Shown here: positions 8,001 to 16,736 of the stretch, piece after piece | How the letters are laid out: each line of letters begins with the position of its first letter | Position numbering within the stretch: the stretch's first letter is position 1 | Assembly: GCA_029561345.1 (NCBI GenBank) | Contig: JAKQJC010000061.1 | Span: forward strand, 1-42,243 | Reading direction: 5' to 3' | From: Chloroflexota bacterium | GTDB lineage: Bacteria; Chloroflexota; Anaerolineae; Anaerolineales; Anaerolineaceae | Length of the DNA: 42,243 bases | The notes under the pieces: model-generated | What the model saw: the letters and a program-made list of their open reading frames with translations, nothing else | Told to the model about the DNA's origin: nothing | Databases searched by the model: none | Translations under genes and position numbers: made by a program

Positions 8001-8927
8001 ATGAAAAAGCATCTCATCATCTTTAACCCCATGGCTGGCAAGGGCCGCGCCCGCGGCTTGCAGCCCCAACTGGAACAGATGCTGCTCGGGCATCAGCTGG
8101 ATTATGACCTGGTGCAAACCGAATATGCGGGTCATGCCATCACCCTGGCGCGCAAGGGCGCCCAGGCTGGCTACGGCGTGGTGGCGGCTGGCGGCGGTGA
8201 CGGCACCGTTAACGAAGTGATCAACGGCCTGATGCAGGCCCGCACCGCCGGCGAAGGCAACCCGCGGATGGGCGTGCTGGGCCTCGGCCGTGGCAATGAT
8301 TTCGCCAGCGGCATGGACATTCCCGCCAGCCTTGAAGAAGCCTGCGCGGTTCTGGCCAAAGGCGCCGCCCGCGCCATTGATATCGGCTGGGTGAAAGGTG
8401 AAAACTTCCCCAACGGCCGCTATTTCGGCAACGGCATTGGCCTGGGCTTTGACGCCGTGGTGGGTTTTGAGGCGGCTAAAATGCCCTACATGAACGGCCT
8501 TTCCTATGTGGTGGCAGCGCTCAAAATCATCCTTTTCTATTACAACACCCCCAAGCTGGAAATAAAAATTGACGATCAGGTGCTGCGTCAGCAAACCCTG
8601 ATGTTTTCCATCATGAACGGCCGCCGCCTGGGCGGGGCCTTCACCACCGGTCCGCACAGTGTGGTGGATGACGGCCTGTTCGATTTGATGCACTACGGCC
8701 GCATGAGCCGCCGCCAGATGATTGCCCTGATGCCCAAAGTGATGGAAGGCACCCAGGAAGGCCACCCGGCAGTGCGTTTCCTGCGCGGCAAGAAGCTCAC
8801 CATTCGCGCCCTCGAAGGCACCATTCCCGCCCATGCCGATGGCGAAACCATCTGCGAAGCCGGCCATTACATGGAAATTGAGCTGCTCCCCCGCCAGATC
8901 GAGCTCATCTGCAAGGGTGCCGCATGA
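8001..8927 (+). CDS. Diacylglycerol kinase-family lipid kinase
   Basis: A 308-residue soluble lipid kinase of the DgkB/YegS type, which phosphorylates diacylglycerol or a related lipid with ATP. Visible motifs are IIFNPMAGKGRA at the N terminus, the nucleotide-binding GGGDGTVNEVINGL near residues 64-77, and LGLGRGNDFA, all typical of the DAGK catalytic domain. The C-terminal half is the beta-sandwich domain with GGAFTTGPHSVVDDGLFDLM. ATG 8001 was chosen because AGGAG stands nine bases upstream; a TTG at 7977 in the same frame is less likely. Its stop overlaps the ATG of the acyltransferase gene (ATGA), so the pair probably works together in phospholipid metabolism, making or recycling phosphatidic acid. 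Confidence 0.9.
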   Translation: MKKHLIIFNPMAGKGRARGLQPQLEQMLLGHQLDYDLVQTEYAGHAITLARKGAQAGYGVVAAGGGDGTVNEVINGLMQARTAGEGNPRMGVLGLGRGNDFASGMDIPASLEEACAVLAKGAARAIDIGWVKGENFPNGRYFGNGIGLGFDAVVGFEAAKMPYMNGLSYVVAALKIILFYYNTPKLEIKIDDQVLRQQTLMFSIMNGRRLGGAFTTGPHSVVDDGLFDLMHYGRMSRRQMIALMPKVMEGTQEGHPAVRFLRGKKLTIRALEGTIPAHADGETICEAGHYMEIELLPRQIELICKGAA

Positions 8928-9700
8928 ACCTGACCCGCACCATCGTCAACGGCATTCTGCGCGCTCTGCTGCGCACCGCCATCCGCGTGGACGATGCGGA
9001 CCTGGCCAAGCTGCCCGCTGAAGGGCCTCTGATTGCCGCCCTCAACCATATCAATTTTCTCGATGCCCCGCTGATGTTCACCCACTGCGGCTCGCGGCAC
9101 ATAGCCGCCCTGGCCAAAACAGAAACCTGGGACAACCCCCTGTTTGCCTTCCTTTTCAATGTATGGGAAGGCATCCCGATCAACCGCGGCACCAATGACC
9201 GCCGCGCTTTTGATCTCTCCCTCAAAGCTCTGGCTGACCGCAAAATTCTGGCCATTGCTCCCGAGGGCACGCGCAGCGGCACCGGACAGCTTGGCCAGGG
9301 CCACGCCGGCATCCTGCCCCTGGCGCTGCGCTCAGGCGCGCCCATCATACCGGTGGCCATTTATGGAACGGAAAAATTCTGGGAAAACATCAAACGCCTG
9401 CGCCGCACCGATTTTCATATCGTGGTGGGCAATCCCTTTCGCCTGGTCAGCGACGACCGGGTGATGGGCCGCGATGAACGCGAGCAGATGATCTCAGAGA
9501 TCATGTACCAGCTCGCCGCGCTGCTTCCCCCTTCGTACCGCGGCTATTATGCGGATCTCAGCAAGGCCACGGAAACCTACGTTAAATTTGAACCAGGCAT
9601 TGAGAGCAACCTCAGAAGAGCCGGGGTTGTTCCTCCGCCCCCGCCGCCTGCCCCCGCAGCACTGCCGCGCATTCCGCTCCCTCAGCCTCCGGAGAATTGA
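8924..9700 (+). CDS. 1-acyl-glycerol-3-phosphate acyltransferase (PlsC-like)
   Basis: A 258-residue acyltransferase that would esterify lysophosphatidic acid to phosphatidic acid. The catalytic NHxxxxD motif is in LNHINFLDAPL (near residue 40), and the glycerol-phosphate-binding motif is in APEGTRSGTGQLGQGHAG. IIPVAIYGTEKFW is the usual late motif. The last ~35 residues are unusual, with a run of prolines (VPPPPPPAPAALP) and PQPPEN at the end. This tail is encoded by DNA that also carries, on the other strand, the 3' end of the SRAP gene (9612-9700). Start ATG overlaps the kinase stop. Family call is firm; acyl donor and exact substrate are not known. Confidence 0.88.
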   Translation: MNLTRTIVNGILRALLRTAIRVDDADLAKLPAEGPLIAALNHINFLDAPLMFTHCGSRHIAALAKTETWDNPLFAFLFNVWEGIPINRGTNDRRAFDLSLKALADRKILAIAPEGTRSGTGQLGQGHAGILPLALRSGAPIIPVAIYGTEKFWENIKRLRRTDFHIVVGNPFRLVSDDRVMGRDEREQMISEIMYQLAALLPPSYRGYYADLSKATETYVKFEPGIESNLRRAGVVPPPPPPAPAALPRIPLPQPPEN

Positions 9701-10298
9701 CCCGTTTCGAAACCGGGTGCATCTGCATTTCGTCGGCTGGAAAAGGCGCCAGCAGGGCTGGTTCGGGCGCCTGCAGCCAGGCCAGTCCCTGTTCGGGTTT
9801 CAACATCACCGGCATACGGTCGTGAATGTGGGCCACCAGGCTGTTGGGGGCGCAGGTGATGAGGGTAAACGAGAGATAATCCGCGCCATCAGGCTGGCGC
9901 CAGTTTTCCCACAGGCCGGCAAAGAAAAACGGTTTTCCATCTTTGAGTGTGAAACACATGGGCTGCGTGCCGCGCCCGCCCGGCAGTTTTTTCCATTCAT
10001 AGAAACCGCTGGCCGGCACCAGGCAGCGCCGCCGCGCCAGGGCCTGCCTGAAGGCCGGTTTTTCGGCCAGGGTTTCGGCCCGCGCATTGATCATCCTCGC
10101 GCCAATGGCCGGATCTTTGGCCCAGCCCGGCACCAATCCCCAGCGCATCCACAGCGCCTGCATATCCGCGGCTCGCACGGTCAGGGCCGGCTGGCTGGGG
10201 GCAATATTGTAGCGCGGCAACCAATCGGGTGGGGTTTGCACGCCCAGGGCCTCGCGAATTTCATCCAGCTGCAGCGAAAGAATAAAACGCCCGCACAT
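9612..10298 (-). CDS. SRAP-domain protein (YedK/HMCES), abasic-site DNA-protein crosslinker
   Basis: A 228-residue SOS-response-associated peptidase (SRAP) protein. The family forms a thiazolidine crosslink between the N-terminal cysteine and abasic sites in single-stranded DNA. All key residues are present: Cys2 of MCGRF once the initiator Met is removed, Asn of RYNIAPSQ, Glu of NARAETL and His of HDRMPVML. The start at 10298 is preferred to the ATG one codon upstream because it places Cys at position 2 and leaves suitable spacing from GGAGG. The ATG overlaps the stop of rsmE (TGATG). The C-terminal ~29 codons run antisense to the plsC-like gene; the conserved fold ends near HPVSKRVNSP, so the overlapping part is a tail. 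Confidence 0.92.
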   Translation of the reverse strand: MCGRFILSLQLDEIREALGVQTPPDWLPRYNIAPSQPALTVRAADMQALWMRWGLVPGWAKDPAIGARMINARAETLAEKPAFRQALARRRCLVPASGFYEWKKLPGGRGTQPMCFTLKDGKPFFFAGLWENWRQPDGADYLSFTLITCAPNSLVAHIHDRMPVMLKPEQGLAWLQAPEPALLAPFPADEMQMHPVSKRVNSPEAEGAECAAVLRGQAAGAEEQPRLF

Positions 10299-11023
10299 CA
10301 TCCCTCCAATTCATCCATCACCAGCACCGCCGCCGCCACCGCCGCTGTTTCCATGCGCAAAATGCGCCGTCCCAGGCTCACCGCCTGCAGGCCGGCCGCT
10401 GCTGCCTGGGCCGCCTCGGCTTCCGAAAAGCCCCCCTCCGGTCCGATGAACACCGCCGCACTGTCTGCGCCTTTCAGGGCTGCGCGCAGGCCGCGGGTTT
10501 GTTCACCTTCCCAGGCCAGCAGGGCGCAGGCAAAGCGCCCGGCCGCATCGGCCAGGGCTGCCGGGTAAGGCATGGGCGGCCGCAGCAGCGGCACCCGCCC
10601 GCGCCCCGATTGCTCGGCGGCTTCCTGAATGATGCGCTGCCAGCGCGGCTGCTTCTTTTCCCAGCCGCTGCCTTCCTGCACCAGACTGCGGCTCGAAATC
10701 ACCGGGGTGAACTCCGCCGCGCCCACTTCCGTGCATTTTTGCAGCATCCACTCAAATTTTTCCCGCTGCGCCAGGCAGAGATACAGCCCCAGGCGTTTTT
10801 GCGGTTCGGCCGTCACCTTTCCCCGCCCCAGCACAACCCCTCGGCACAGTCCCGGCATCACCTCTTCCAGGCGCACATCCACCGCTTCACCCGAGCCGTC
10901 GAGAAGTTGAATCACCTCACCCGGCCGCAGGCGTAACACCCGCGCCGCCTGGTGGGCCGCATCCCCTTCCAGGCGCGCTTCTGTTAAAGAAATCCATTGT
11001 TGAGACACGAAAAAACGATGCAT
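10298..11023 (-). CDS. rsmE: 16S rRNA (uracil1498-N3)-methyltransferase
   Basis: A 241-residue SPOUT-class methyltransferase that uses S-adenosylmethionine to methylate U1498 of 16S rRNA. The N-terminal PUA-like domain starts with HRFFVSQQW; the C-terminal knotted domain carries FIGPEGGFSEAEA and SLGRRILRMETAA, the two signatures that form the SAM-binding trefoil knot. LYLCLAQREKFEWMLQKCTEVG is the family linker motif. It is transcribed divergently from the YhhQ-type gene and is coupled to the SRAP gene by a TGATG overlap. Length is normal. Confidence 0.93.
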   Translation of the reverse strand: MHRFFVSQQWISLTEARLEGDAAHQAARVLRLRPGEVIQLLDGSGEAVDVRLEEVMPGLCRGVVLGRGKVTAEPQKRLGLYLCLAQREKFEWMLQKCTEVGAAEFTPVISSRSLVQEGSGWEKKQPRWQRIIQEAAEQSGRGRVPLLRPPMPYPAALADAAGRFACALLAWEGEQTRGLRAALKGADSAAVFIGPEGGFSEAEAAQAAAAGLQAVSLGRRILRMETAAVAAAVLVMDELEG

Positions 11024-11085
11024 AAAACCTCAAAATAGATTATACTTCGTTCCCGAATAAACTTTATCAAGGAGAAAGCAAGAAA

Positions 11086-11802
11086 TTGCAAGCTGAAACA
11101 CGTTCGTATCGTTATCTGGACCTGATCATGGTACTGTTCGTCACCGTGCTCATCACCAGCAACATCGCCTCATCTGCCAAGATTGTGGACTGGGGGACTG
11201 ACATTTTGGGGCTGCGCCTGTCCTTTGACGCCGGCACCCTGCTCTTCCCCATCAGCTACATCTTTGGCGATGTGCTGACCGAGGTCTATGGATACAAACG
11301 CTCCCGCCGCGTCATCTGGGCCGGTTTTGCCGCCCTGGCCTTTAGCTCGGCCTTCCTCGCTCTGGTGCGCATCATGCCAGGCGAAGCAAACTGGCAGGGC
11401 TATGCCGGGCAGGCCGCTTTTGATGCCATTCTGGGCGGCATGAGCACCGGCGGCCTGGTGCTGGCCTCGCTGGCGGCTTATTTTATGGGCGAATTTTCCA
11501 ATTCCGTGGTGCTGGCCCGCCTCAAAGTCATCACCAGCGGCAGCAAGCTCTGGCTGCGCACCATCACCAGCACCCTGGTCGGCGAAGGCATCGATTCTGT
11601 GGTCTTCATCCTCATTGCCACCCTTTTTGGCGTTTTTCCCTGGGAGATTTTCCTTTCTCTCGTGGTGGCCAATTACATTTTCAAGGTCACCATCGAAGTG
11701 GTGATGACCCCGCTCACCTATCAGATCGTCAATTTCCTCAAACGCACGGAAAACGAGGATGTGTACGACCGCAACACCAACTTCAACCCATTCACGGTCT
11801 GA
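11086..11802 (+). CDS. Queuosine precursor transporter-like membrane protein (YhhQ/VUT family)
   Basis: A 238-residue membrane protein with about six hydrophobic segments. VLITSNIASSAKIVDWG and LLFPISYIFGDVLTEVYGYKRSRRVIWAGF are the VUT/YhhQ family hallmarks; FMGEFSNSVVLARLK and GEGIDSVVFI follow in the conserved order. The family imports 7-cyano-7-deazaguanine or related queuosine precursors. The start is a TTG at 11086 with AAGGAG eleven bases upstream; no nearer ATG fits. A -10-like TATACT at 11041-11046 lies in the 62-base gap to the divergent rsmE. No preQ1 riboswitch-like structure was recognised in this short leader. Confidence 0.87.
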   Translation: MQAETRSYRYLDLIMVLFVTVLITSNIASSAKIVDWGTDILGLRLSFDAGTLLFPISYIFGDVLTEVYGYKRSRRVIWAGFAALAFSSAFLALVRIMPGEANWQGYAGQAAFDAILGGMSTGGLVLASLAAYFMGEFSNSVVLARLKVITSGSKLWLRTITSTLVGEGIDSVVFILIATLFGVFPWEIFLSLVVANYIFKVTIEVVMTPLTYQIVNFLKRTENEDVYDRNTNFNPFTV

Positions 11803-11807
11803 TTCCC

Positions 11808-11826
11808 GGTTAACGCCTTGTTAACC
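11808..11826. repeat. Perfect 7-bp inverted repeat after the YhhQ-type gene
   Basis: GGTTAAC, five bases, then GTTAACC. It has no following T-run, so a terminator role is weak. It lies about 35-50 bases before a possible -10 box (TAAGAT, 11860-11865) of the next gene and could instead be a regulator site. Role unproven. Confidence 0.35.
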
Positions 11827-11901
11827 TCAAAAATCCTGTTGTTTCCAGGAAAATTATGCTAAGATAAACCCGGAACCAGAGAGTCAGAGGAGTGTGCAGG
11901 T

Positions 11902-12393
11902 ATGAAATCACTGTTATTAATGCGTCATGCAAAATCAAGCTGGAAAGACAGCAAGCTGAAAGATATGGACCGGCCGCTGACCAAGCGCGGACTCAAAAAT
12001 GCCCCGCGCATGGGGCAGCTGCTGCTTGAAATGGACCTGGCACCCCAGTCCATTCTCTGTTCGCCGGCTGTGCGCGCGCGCCAGACCGCCGAACTGGTTG
12101 CCGAGGCCCTGCACTTTGATGGTGAAACCTACTACCTTGAAAATCTCTATATGGCCGAACCCCCGGCTTACCTCGAAGCCCTCAGCAAATTGCCCGACGA
12201 ACTGGAACGGGTGCTGGTGATTGGCCATAACCCCGGCCTCGAAGCCCTGATGCAGCTCCTCACCGACCAGTGCGAAGCCCTGCCCACCGCGTCCATCGCC
12301 TATATTTCCCTGCCCATTGATGCCTGGAAGCACTTAAAGAAAAAGACCTCCGGCGATCTGATCAATCTCTGGCGGCCGCGCGAGTTGGAGTGA
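11902..12393 (+). CDS. SixA-type phosphohistidine phosphatase
   Basis: A 163-residue histidine-phosphatase-superfamily protein of the SixA type, which in Escherichia coli dephosphorylates phosphohistidine residues (ArcB, and the nitrogen phosphotransferase protein NPr). The catalytic RHG-like motif is LLLMRHAKSSW with His9; SPAVRARQTAELV holds the conserved Arg, and VLVIGHNPGLE the second catalytic His. DRPLTKRGLKNA is the usual linker. An AGAGGAG ribosome-binding site precedes the ATG by about 11 bases. The next gene starts one base after its stop, so the two form a small operon ending at the terminator at 12879-12911. Confidence 0.9.
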   Translation: MKSLLLMRHAKSSWKDSKLKDMDRPLTKRGLKNAPRMGQLLLEMDLAPQSILCSPAVRARQTAELVAEALHFDGETYYLENLYMAEPPAYLEALSKLPDELERVLVIGHNPGLEALMQLLTDQCEALPTASIAYISLPIDAWKHLKKKTSGDLINLWRPRELE

Positions 12394-12394
12394 A

Positions 12395-12865
12395 ATGACC
12401 CCCACCCTCATCCGTCCCTGCCTTGAAACCGATCTGCCGGCAGTGCGCGATCTGCTCGCCCAGCTTGAAGAAGTGGCGTCATCCGGCGGCGGCCTCAGCC
12501 TTGAAGAGCTGGCCGCCATGTATGATGAAATGGAAGCTGCCCCCGATATCTACCTCAACCTGGTGGCGGTCAGCGGCGAAAGCGTGCTGGGTTTTATCTC
12601 GCTGGTTTTCTACAAGACCTTTTTCCACAAAGGCGGCACCGCCCTGATCAACGAACTGGTGGTCAGCAGCGCCGCCCGCGGCCAGGGCATTGGCCGCATG
12701 CTGATTGAACAGGCCCAGTGTGAAGCCCTGGCGCGCGGCATGGATGAACTGGAGGTCGGCACGGAAGAAGACAACACCGCCGCCCAGAAGTTCTACCGCG
12801 CCTGCGGCTTTGACGAAAACTATGTGCTGCTCGGCATGGAGTTCGACAAAGACGCGGCAGCCTGA
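12395..12865 (+). CDS. GNAT-family N-acetyltransferase
   Basis: A 156-residue GCN5-related acetyltransferase that transfers an acetyl group from acetyl-CoA to an amine. Motif A, the acetyl-CoA pyrophosphate loop, is visible in LVVSSAARGQGIGRMLIEQA, followed by a motif B-like segment (NTAAQKFYRACGFDENYVL). The N-terminal half (LIRPCLETDLPAVRDLL) is the expected first strand and helix. The substrate cannot be deduced. It begins one base after the sixA-like gene and is followed at once by a strong terminator. Confidence 0.88.
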   Translation: MTPTLIRPCLETDLPAVRDLLAQLEEVASSGGGLSLEELAAMYDEMEAAPDIYLNLVAVSGESVLGFISLVFYKTFFHKGGTALINELVVSSAARGQGIGRMLIEQAQCEALARGMDELEVGTEEDNTAAQKFYRACGFDENYVLLGMEFDKDAAA

Positions 12866-12878
12866 AAAAAACCTCATC

Positions 12879-12911
12879 AGCCCCCGGCGAAACCCCGCCA
12901 GGGGCTTTTTT
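12879..12911 (+). terminator. Rho-independent terminator after the GNAT gene
   Basis: Stem AGCCCC + GGCG pairs with CGCC + GGGGCT (one C/A mismatch), loop AAACCC, followed directly by a run of six T (12906-12911). It ends the sixA-GNAT transcript. Confidence 0.85.
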
Positions 12912-12951
12912 GTTGTTTATCCACCAGGCCATTACTTAAACGCTCATTCCT

Positions 12952-12980
12952 TTGCGGATTTACCCCTTTACGGGTATAAT
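12952..12980 (+). promoter_or_regulatory. Promoter of the MazG-like gene (TTGCGG-17-TATAAT)
   Basis: The -35 hexamer TTGCGG (12952-12957) and -10 TATAAT (12975-12980) are 17 bases apart. The ATG at 12988 comes seven bases after the -10 box, leaving no room for a ribosome-binding site, so the mRNA is probably leaderless, as proposed for both lspA genes. Confidence 0.6.
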
Positions 12981-12987
12981 TTTCGTC

Positions 12988-13293
12988 ATGGATATCAAAG
13001 ATTTAACCCAAGCCATGCATGATTTTGTGCGCGCCAAAGGCTGGTATGAGCCCAACTCACCCCGGCCGCAAAAACCGCTCAACCTGGCCATTTCGCTTAA
13101 CCTCGAAGCAGGCGAAGTGCTGGAACTGTTCCAGTGGAAAGATGCCGCCGTGGATAAGGACGCCCTGGCCTCAGAACTGGCCGATGTGACCCTCTACCTG
13201 CTGCAGTTAGCCAGCGTTTGCGATGTGGACCTGGAACAGGCCGTGCTCGACAAGCTGCGCACCAACTACACCCGCACCTGGGACGACGCATGA
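12988..13293 (+). CDS. MazG-like nucleotide pyrophosphohydrolase
   Basis: A 101-residue all-alpha NTP pyrophosphohydrolase of the MazG/RS21-C6 (dCTPase) type, which would hydrolyse non-canonical or excess (d)NTPs to NMP and pyrophosphate. The metal-binding pattern is visible: LNLEAGEVLELFQW supplies the ExxE, and ELADVTLYLLQLA the ExxD. NLAISLNLEAGEV is close to the RS21-C6 consensus. ATG 12988 is chosen over upstream in-frame starts because a TATAAT box sits directly before it. The stop overlaps the start of the LOG-family gene by ATGA, so both are translated from one mRNA. Confidence 0.87.
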   Translation: MDIKDLTQAMHDFVRAKGWYEPNSPRPQKPLNLAISLNLEAGEVLELFQWKDAAVDKDALASELADVTLYLLQLASVCDVDLEQAVLDKLRTNYTRTWDDA

Positions 13294-13832
13294 ACATCAC
13301 CGTTTTTGGCGGCGCCAACCCTCAACCGGGCGAACCCGCCTACCAGGAAGCCTATGAATTGGGCCGCCTTCTGGCCCTCCAGGGCCATACCGTGCTCACC
13401 GGCGGCTACATCGGCACCATGGAAGCTGTCTCCCGCGGCGCAGCTGAAGCCGGCGGGCATGTCATCGGCGTCACCTGCACCCCCATCGAACTCTGGCGCA
13501 AGGTCAGCGCCAATGCCTGGGTTAAAGAAGAATGGCGCTGCCAGACCCTCACCCAGCGCCTGGACCGCCTGATTGAAGGCAGTCAGGCCTGGATTGCCCT
13601 GCCCGGCGGCGTGGGCACCCTGGCTGAAATCAGCCTGGCCTGGAATCAAATGATCATCCAGGCTTTGCCAGTGCGCCCGCTCATTCTGGTTGGCACGGGC
13701 TGGCAGTCCGTCATCGAGCTGATGTTTGCCAGCTTTGATGGTTATATTAAAGATCACGATAAGCAGCTGGTTCAGGCAGTTCCCGATATTCAGACCGCCG
13801 CCAGCCTGTTGAAATCGCCGTCATCATCCTAA
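13290..13832 (+). CDS. LOG-family (lysine decarboxylase-like) nucleotide-binding protein, TIGR00725-like
   Basis: A 180-residue Rossmann-fold protein of the LOG family. It has FGGANPQPG at the N terminus, TGGYIGTMEAVSRGA, and the family signature ALPGGVGTLAEI (PGGxGTxxE), which in studied members binds the ribose-phosphate of AMP-type nucleotides. Some LOG proteins release a base from nucleoside monophosphates. The ATG overlaps the end of the MazG-like pyrophosphohydrolase gene (ATGA); an NTP-to-NMP enzyme coupled to a possible NMP glycosidase suggests joint work in nucleotide clean-up, which is inference. A second, different LOG protein is encoded at 16158. Confidence 0.85.
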   Translation: MNITVFGGANPQPGEPAYQEAYELGRLLALQGHTVLTGGYIGTMEAVSRGAAEAGGHVIGVTCTPIELWRKVSANAWVKEEWRCQTLTQRLDRLIEGSQAWIALPGGVGTLAEISLAWNQMIIQALPVRPLILVGTGWQSVIELMFASFDGYIKDHDKQLVQAVPDIQTAASLLKSPSSS

Positions 13833-13849
13833 TTTTTTTACCCTGATAA

Positions 13850-15292
<1,443 letters not shown>

Positions 15293-15314
15293 CCCCCTCA
15301 TAAAACCAATCTCA

Positions 15315-15339
15315 CCGGGGCGCACAGTGTGCGCCCCGG
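15315..15339. terminator. Perfect 12-bp inverted repeat after proS (terminator-like)
   Basis: CCGGGGCGCACA and its exact complement TGTGCGCCCCGG separated by one G. A very stable hairpin 22 bases after the proS stop, but without a T-run, so it may be a weak or Rho-assisted terminator, or a transcript 3'-end stabiliser. Confidence 0.5.
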
Positions 15340-15360
15340 CAGGTTCTCCCCCACCCGCCC

Positions 15361-16155
15361 ATGCCCGCTGTCCAGCTCACCCGCCTGCGTTTTCAACTGG
15401 CCGAATTATTCACCCATATCGGCCAGCCTGAGCGCTTTGCCGCGAAATTGAATGACCTGCTGGAGTTTTACAGCGACCGCATTTACCGTCCCGGCGAAGA
15501 AGCTCCGGCCCTCTCCATGCTGCCGCAATACCGCCCGCACCCGGCCGTGATGCGCCAGCTTGAGCTGGAACTGGTGGAAACCACCCAAAACTGTTCTGAA
15601 ACGGATAAAATAACGCTCGCCGACATCCTGCTGAATGACGCCCACCTGGAGCCGCGCCTGCTGGGGGTGCACCTGCTGGCCACCCTGTCCACTGATCCCC
15701 CGGAACCCTTGCTTGAGCGTATTCACCGCTACGCATCCGGCCGCGACGACCCGGCCTTTCTGCGCGCATTAATCGAAAAAGGCGCCGCCCGTCTGCGCCG
15801 CCAGCAAAGCAGCCGCTGGATCAACTTCATTAAAAGTTGGCTGGCAAGCCCCTCTCAGCTCAGTCACATCGCCGCCCTGCGCGCGCTGGTGGAAACAGCC
15901 CGCGATTCCGAGTTTAAAAACCTGCCTGCCGTTTTCGATATCACCGGCAGCCTCCTCACCTCCCCGCCGCCCGACCTCCAGGGCCATCTGCTCACCCTGC
16001 TGCAGGCGCTGGACGAGCGCTCGCCTGCTGAAACCCGTTACTTTTTGCGTCAATTGCTCACCGCCACCAATGACCCGGCCGGACAGCGGCTCATCCGCCA
16101 GGCGCAGGCGCGCAGCAAAGAAAATGCCGCCAACTCAACCACACAAGGAGTTTAG
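15361..16155 (+). CDS. Hypothetical helical (HEAT-like) protein
   Basis: A 264-residue protein not assigned to a known family. It looks almost entirely alpha-helical, with repeated amphipathic helix pairs such as LEPRLLGVHLLATL, FIKSWLASPSQLSHIAALRALVETA and LLTLLQALDERSPAETRYFLRQLL, which would fit an alpha-solenoid of the HEAT/DNA-alkylation-repair type; this is pattern reading, not a match. There is no signal peptide or membrane segment. The start has no convincing ribosome-binding site. The LOG gene begins two bases after its stop, so the two are probably co-expressed. The reading frame is real judging by its composition and the coupling. Confidence 0.65.
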   Translation: MPAVQLTRLRFQLAELFTHIGQPERFAAKLNDLLEFYSDRIYRPGEEAPALSMLPQYRPHPAVMRQLELELVETTQNCSETDKITLADILLNDAHLEPRLLGVHLLATLSTDPPEPLLERIHRYASGRDDPAFLRALIEKGAARLRRQQSSRWINFIKSWLASPSQLSHIAALRALVETARDSEFKNLPAVFDITGSLLTSPPPDLQGHLLTLLQALDERSPAETRYFLRQLLTATNDPAGQRLIRQAQARSKENAANSTTQGV

Positions 16156-16157
16156 CC

Positions 16158-16736
16158 ATGAAATCCATCACGGTTTATTGCGGTTCCGCCGAAGGCGTCC
16201 ATTCTGAATATCTTGAAGGCGCCTTTGCCATGGGCCAGGCCGTTGCCCGGGCTGGCATGGCCCTTATTTACGGCGCCGGCAAAACCGGCCTGATGGGTGC
16301 TGTGGCAGATGGGGCGCTGGCCGCTGGCGGTGAAGTGATCGGGGTCATTCCCCCCGGCCTCAACACCCCACGCCTGGCTCATGCCGGCCTCACCCGCCTG
16401 GAGGTCACGCCTGATATCCATGCCCGCAAGGCGCGCATGAGCGAACTGGGCGATGCGCTGATTGCCCTGCCGGGCGGCTTTGGCACCTTTGACGAACTGT
16501 TTGAAGCCCTCACCTGGGTGCAGATTGGCATTCACCAGAAGCCGGTGGGCCTGCTGAACCTCCGCAGCTACTTTGACCCCCTGTTAAAAATGATCGATCA
16601 CGCGGCAGCGGAAAAATTCATTTATCCCGAACACCGCCAGCTGCTGTGCTGTGAGAATACCCCCGAAACCCTGTTGACCACCCTGAAAACCCTGCGCCTG
16701 CCCAAAGATCTGGCGCGCTGGGTCAACCGTGACTGA
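16158..16736 (+). CDS. LOG-family protein (TIGR00730-like, putative nucleoside 5'-monophosphate phosphoribohydrolase)
   Basis: A 192-residue protein of the LOG family, group TIGR00730, whose members cut the N-glycosidic bond of AMP or N6-modified AMP. It shows VYCGSAEGVHSEY at the N terminus, YGAGKTGLMGAVADGAL, and the full catalytic signature RKARMSELGDALIALPGGFGTFDELFEALTW, where the Arg and the Glu of PGGxGTxxE are catalytic. An AAGGAG ribosome-binding site lies before the ATG, inside the end of the upstream gene. Its 3' end overlaps the end of the convergent GGDEF gene by 14 bases. It is a paralogue of the protein at 13290, from a different subgroup. Confidence 0.9.
   Translation: MKSITVYCGSAEGVHSEYLEGAFAMGQAVARAGMALIYGAGKTGLMGAVADGALAAGGEVIGVIPPGLNTPRLAHAGLTRLEVTPDIHARKARMSELGDALIALPGGFGTFDELFEALTWVQIGIHQKPVGLLNLRSYFDPLLKMIDHAAAEKFIYPEHRQLLCCENTPETLLTTLKTLRLPKDLARWVNRD

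Noticed and set aside
11024..11085. A preQ1 riboswitch before the YhhQ-type gene
   Set aside because: The gap is only 62 bases, and no preQ1-type hairpin and A-rich tail pattern could be recognised by eye.
16723..16736. A frameshift or misassembly where the LOG and GGDEF genes meet
   Set aside because: Both proteins end with normal family C termini; a 14-base convergent overlap is common.
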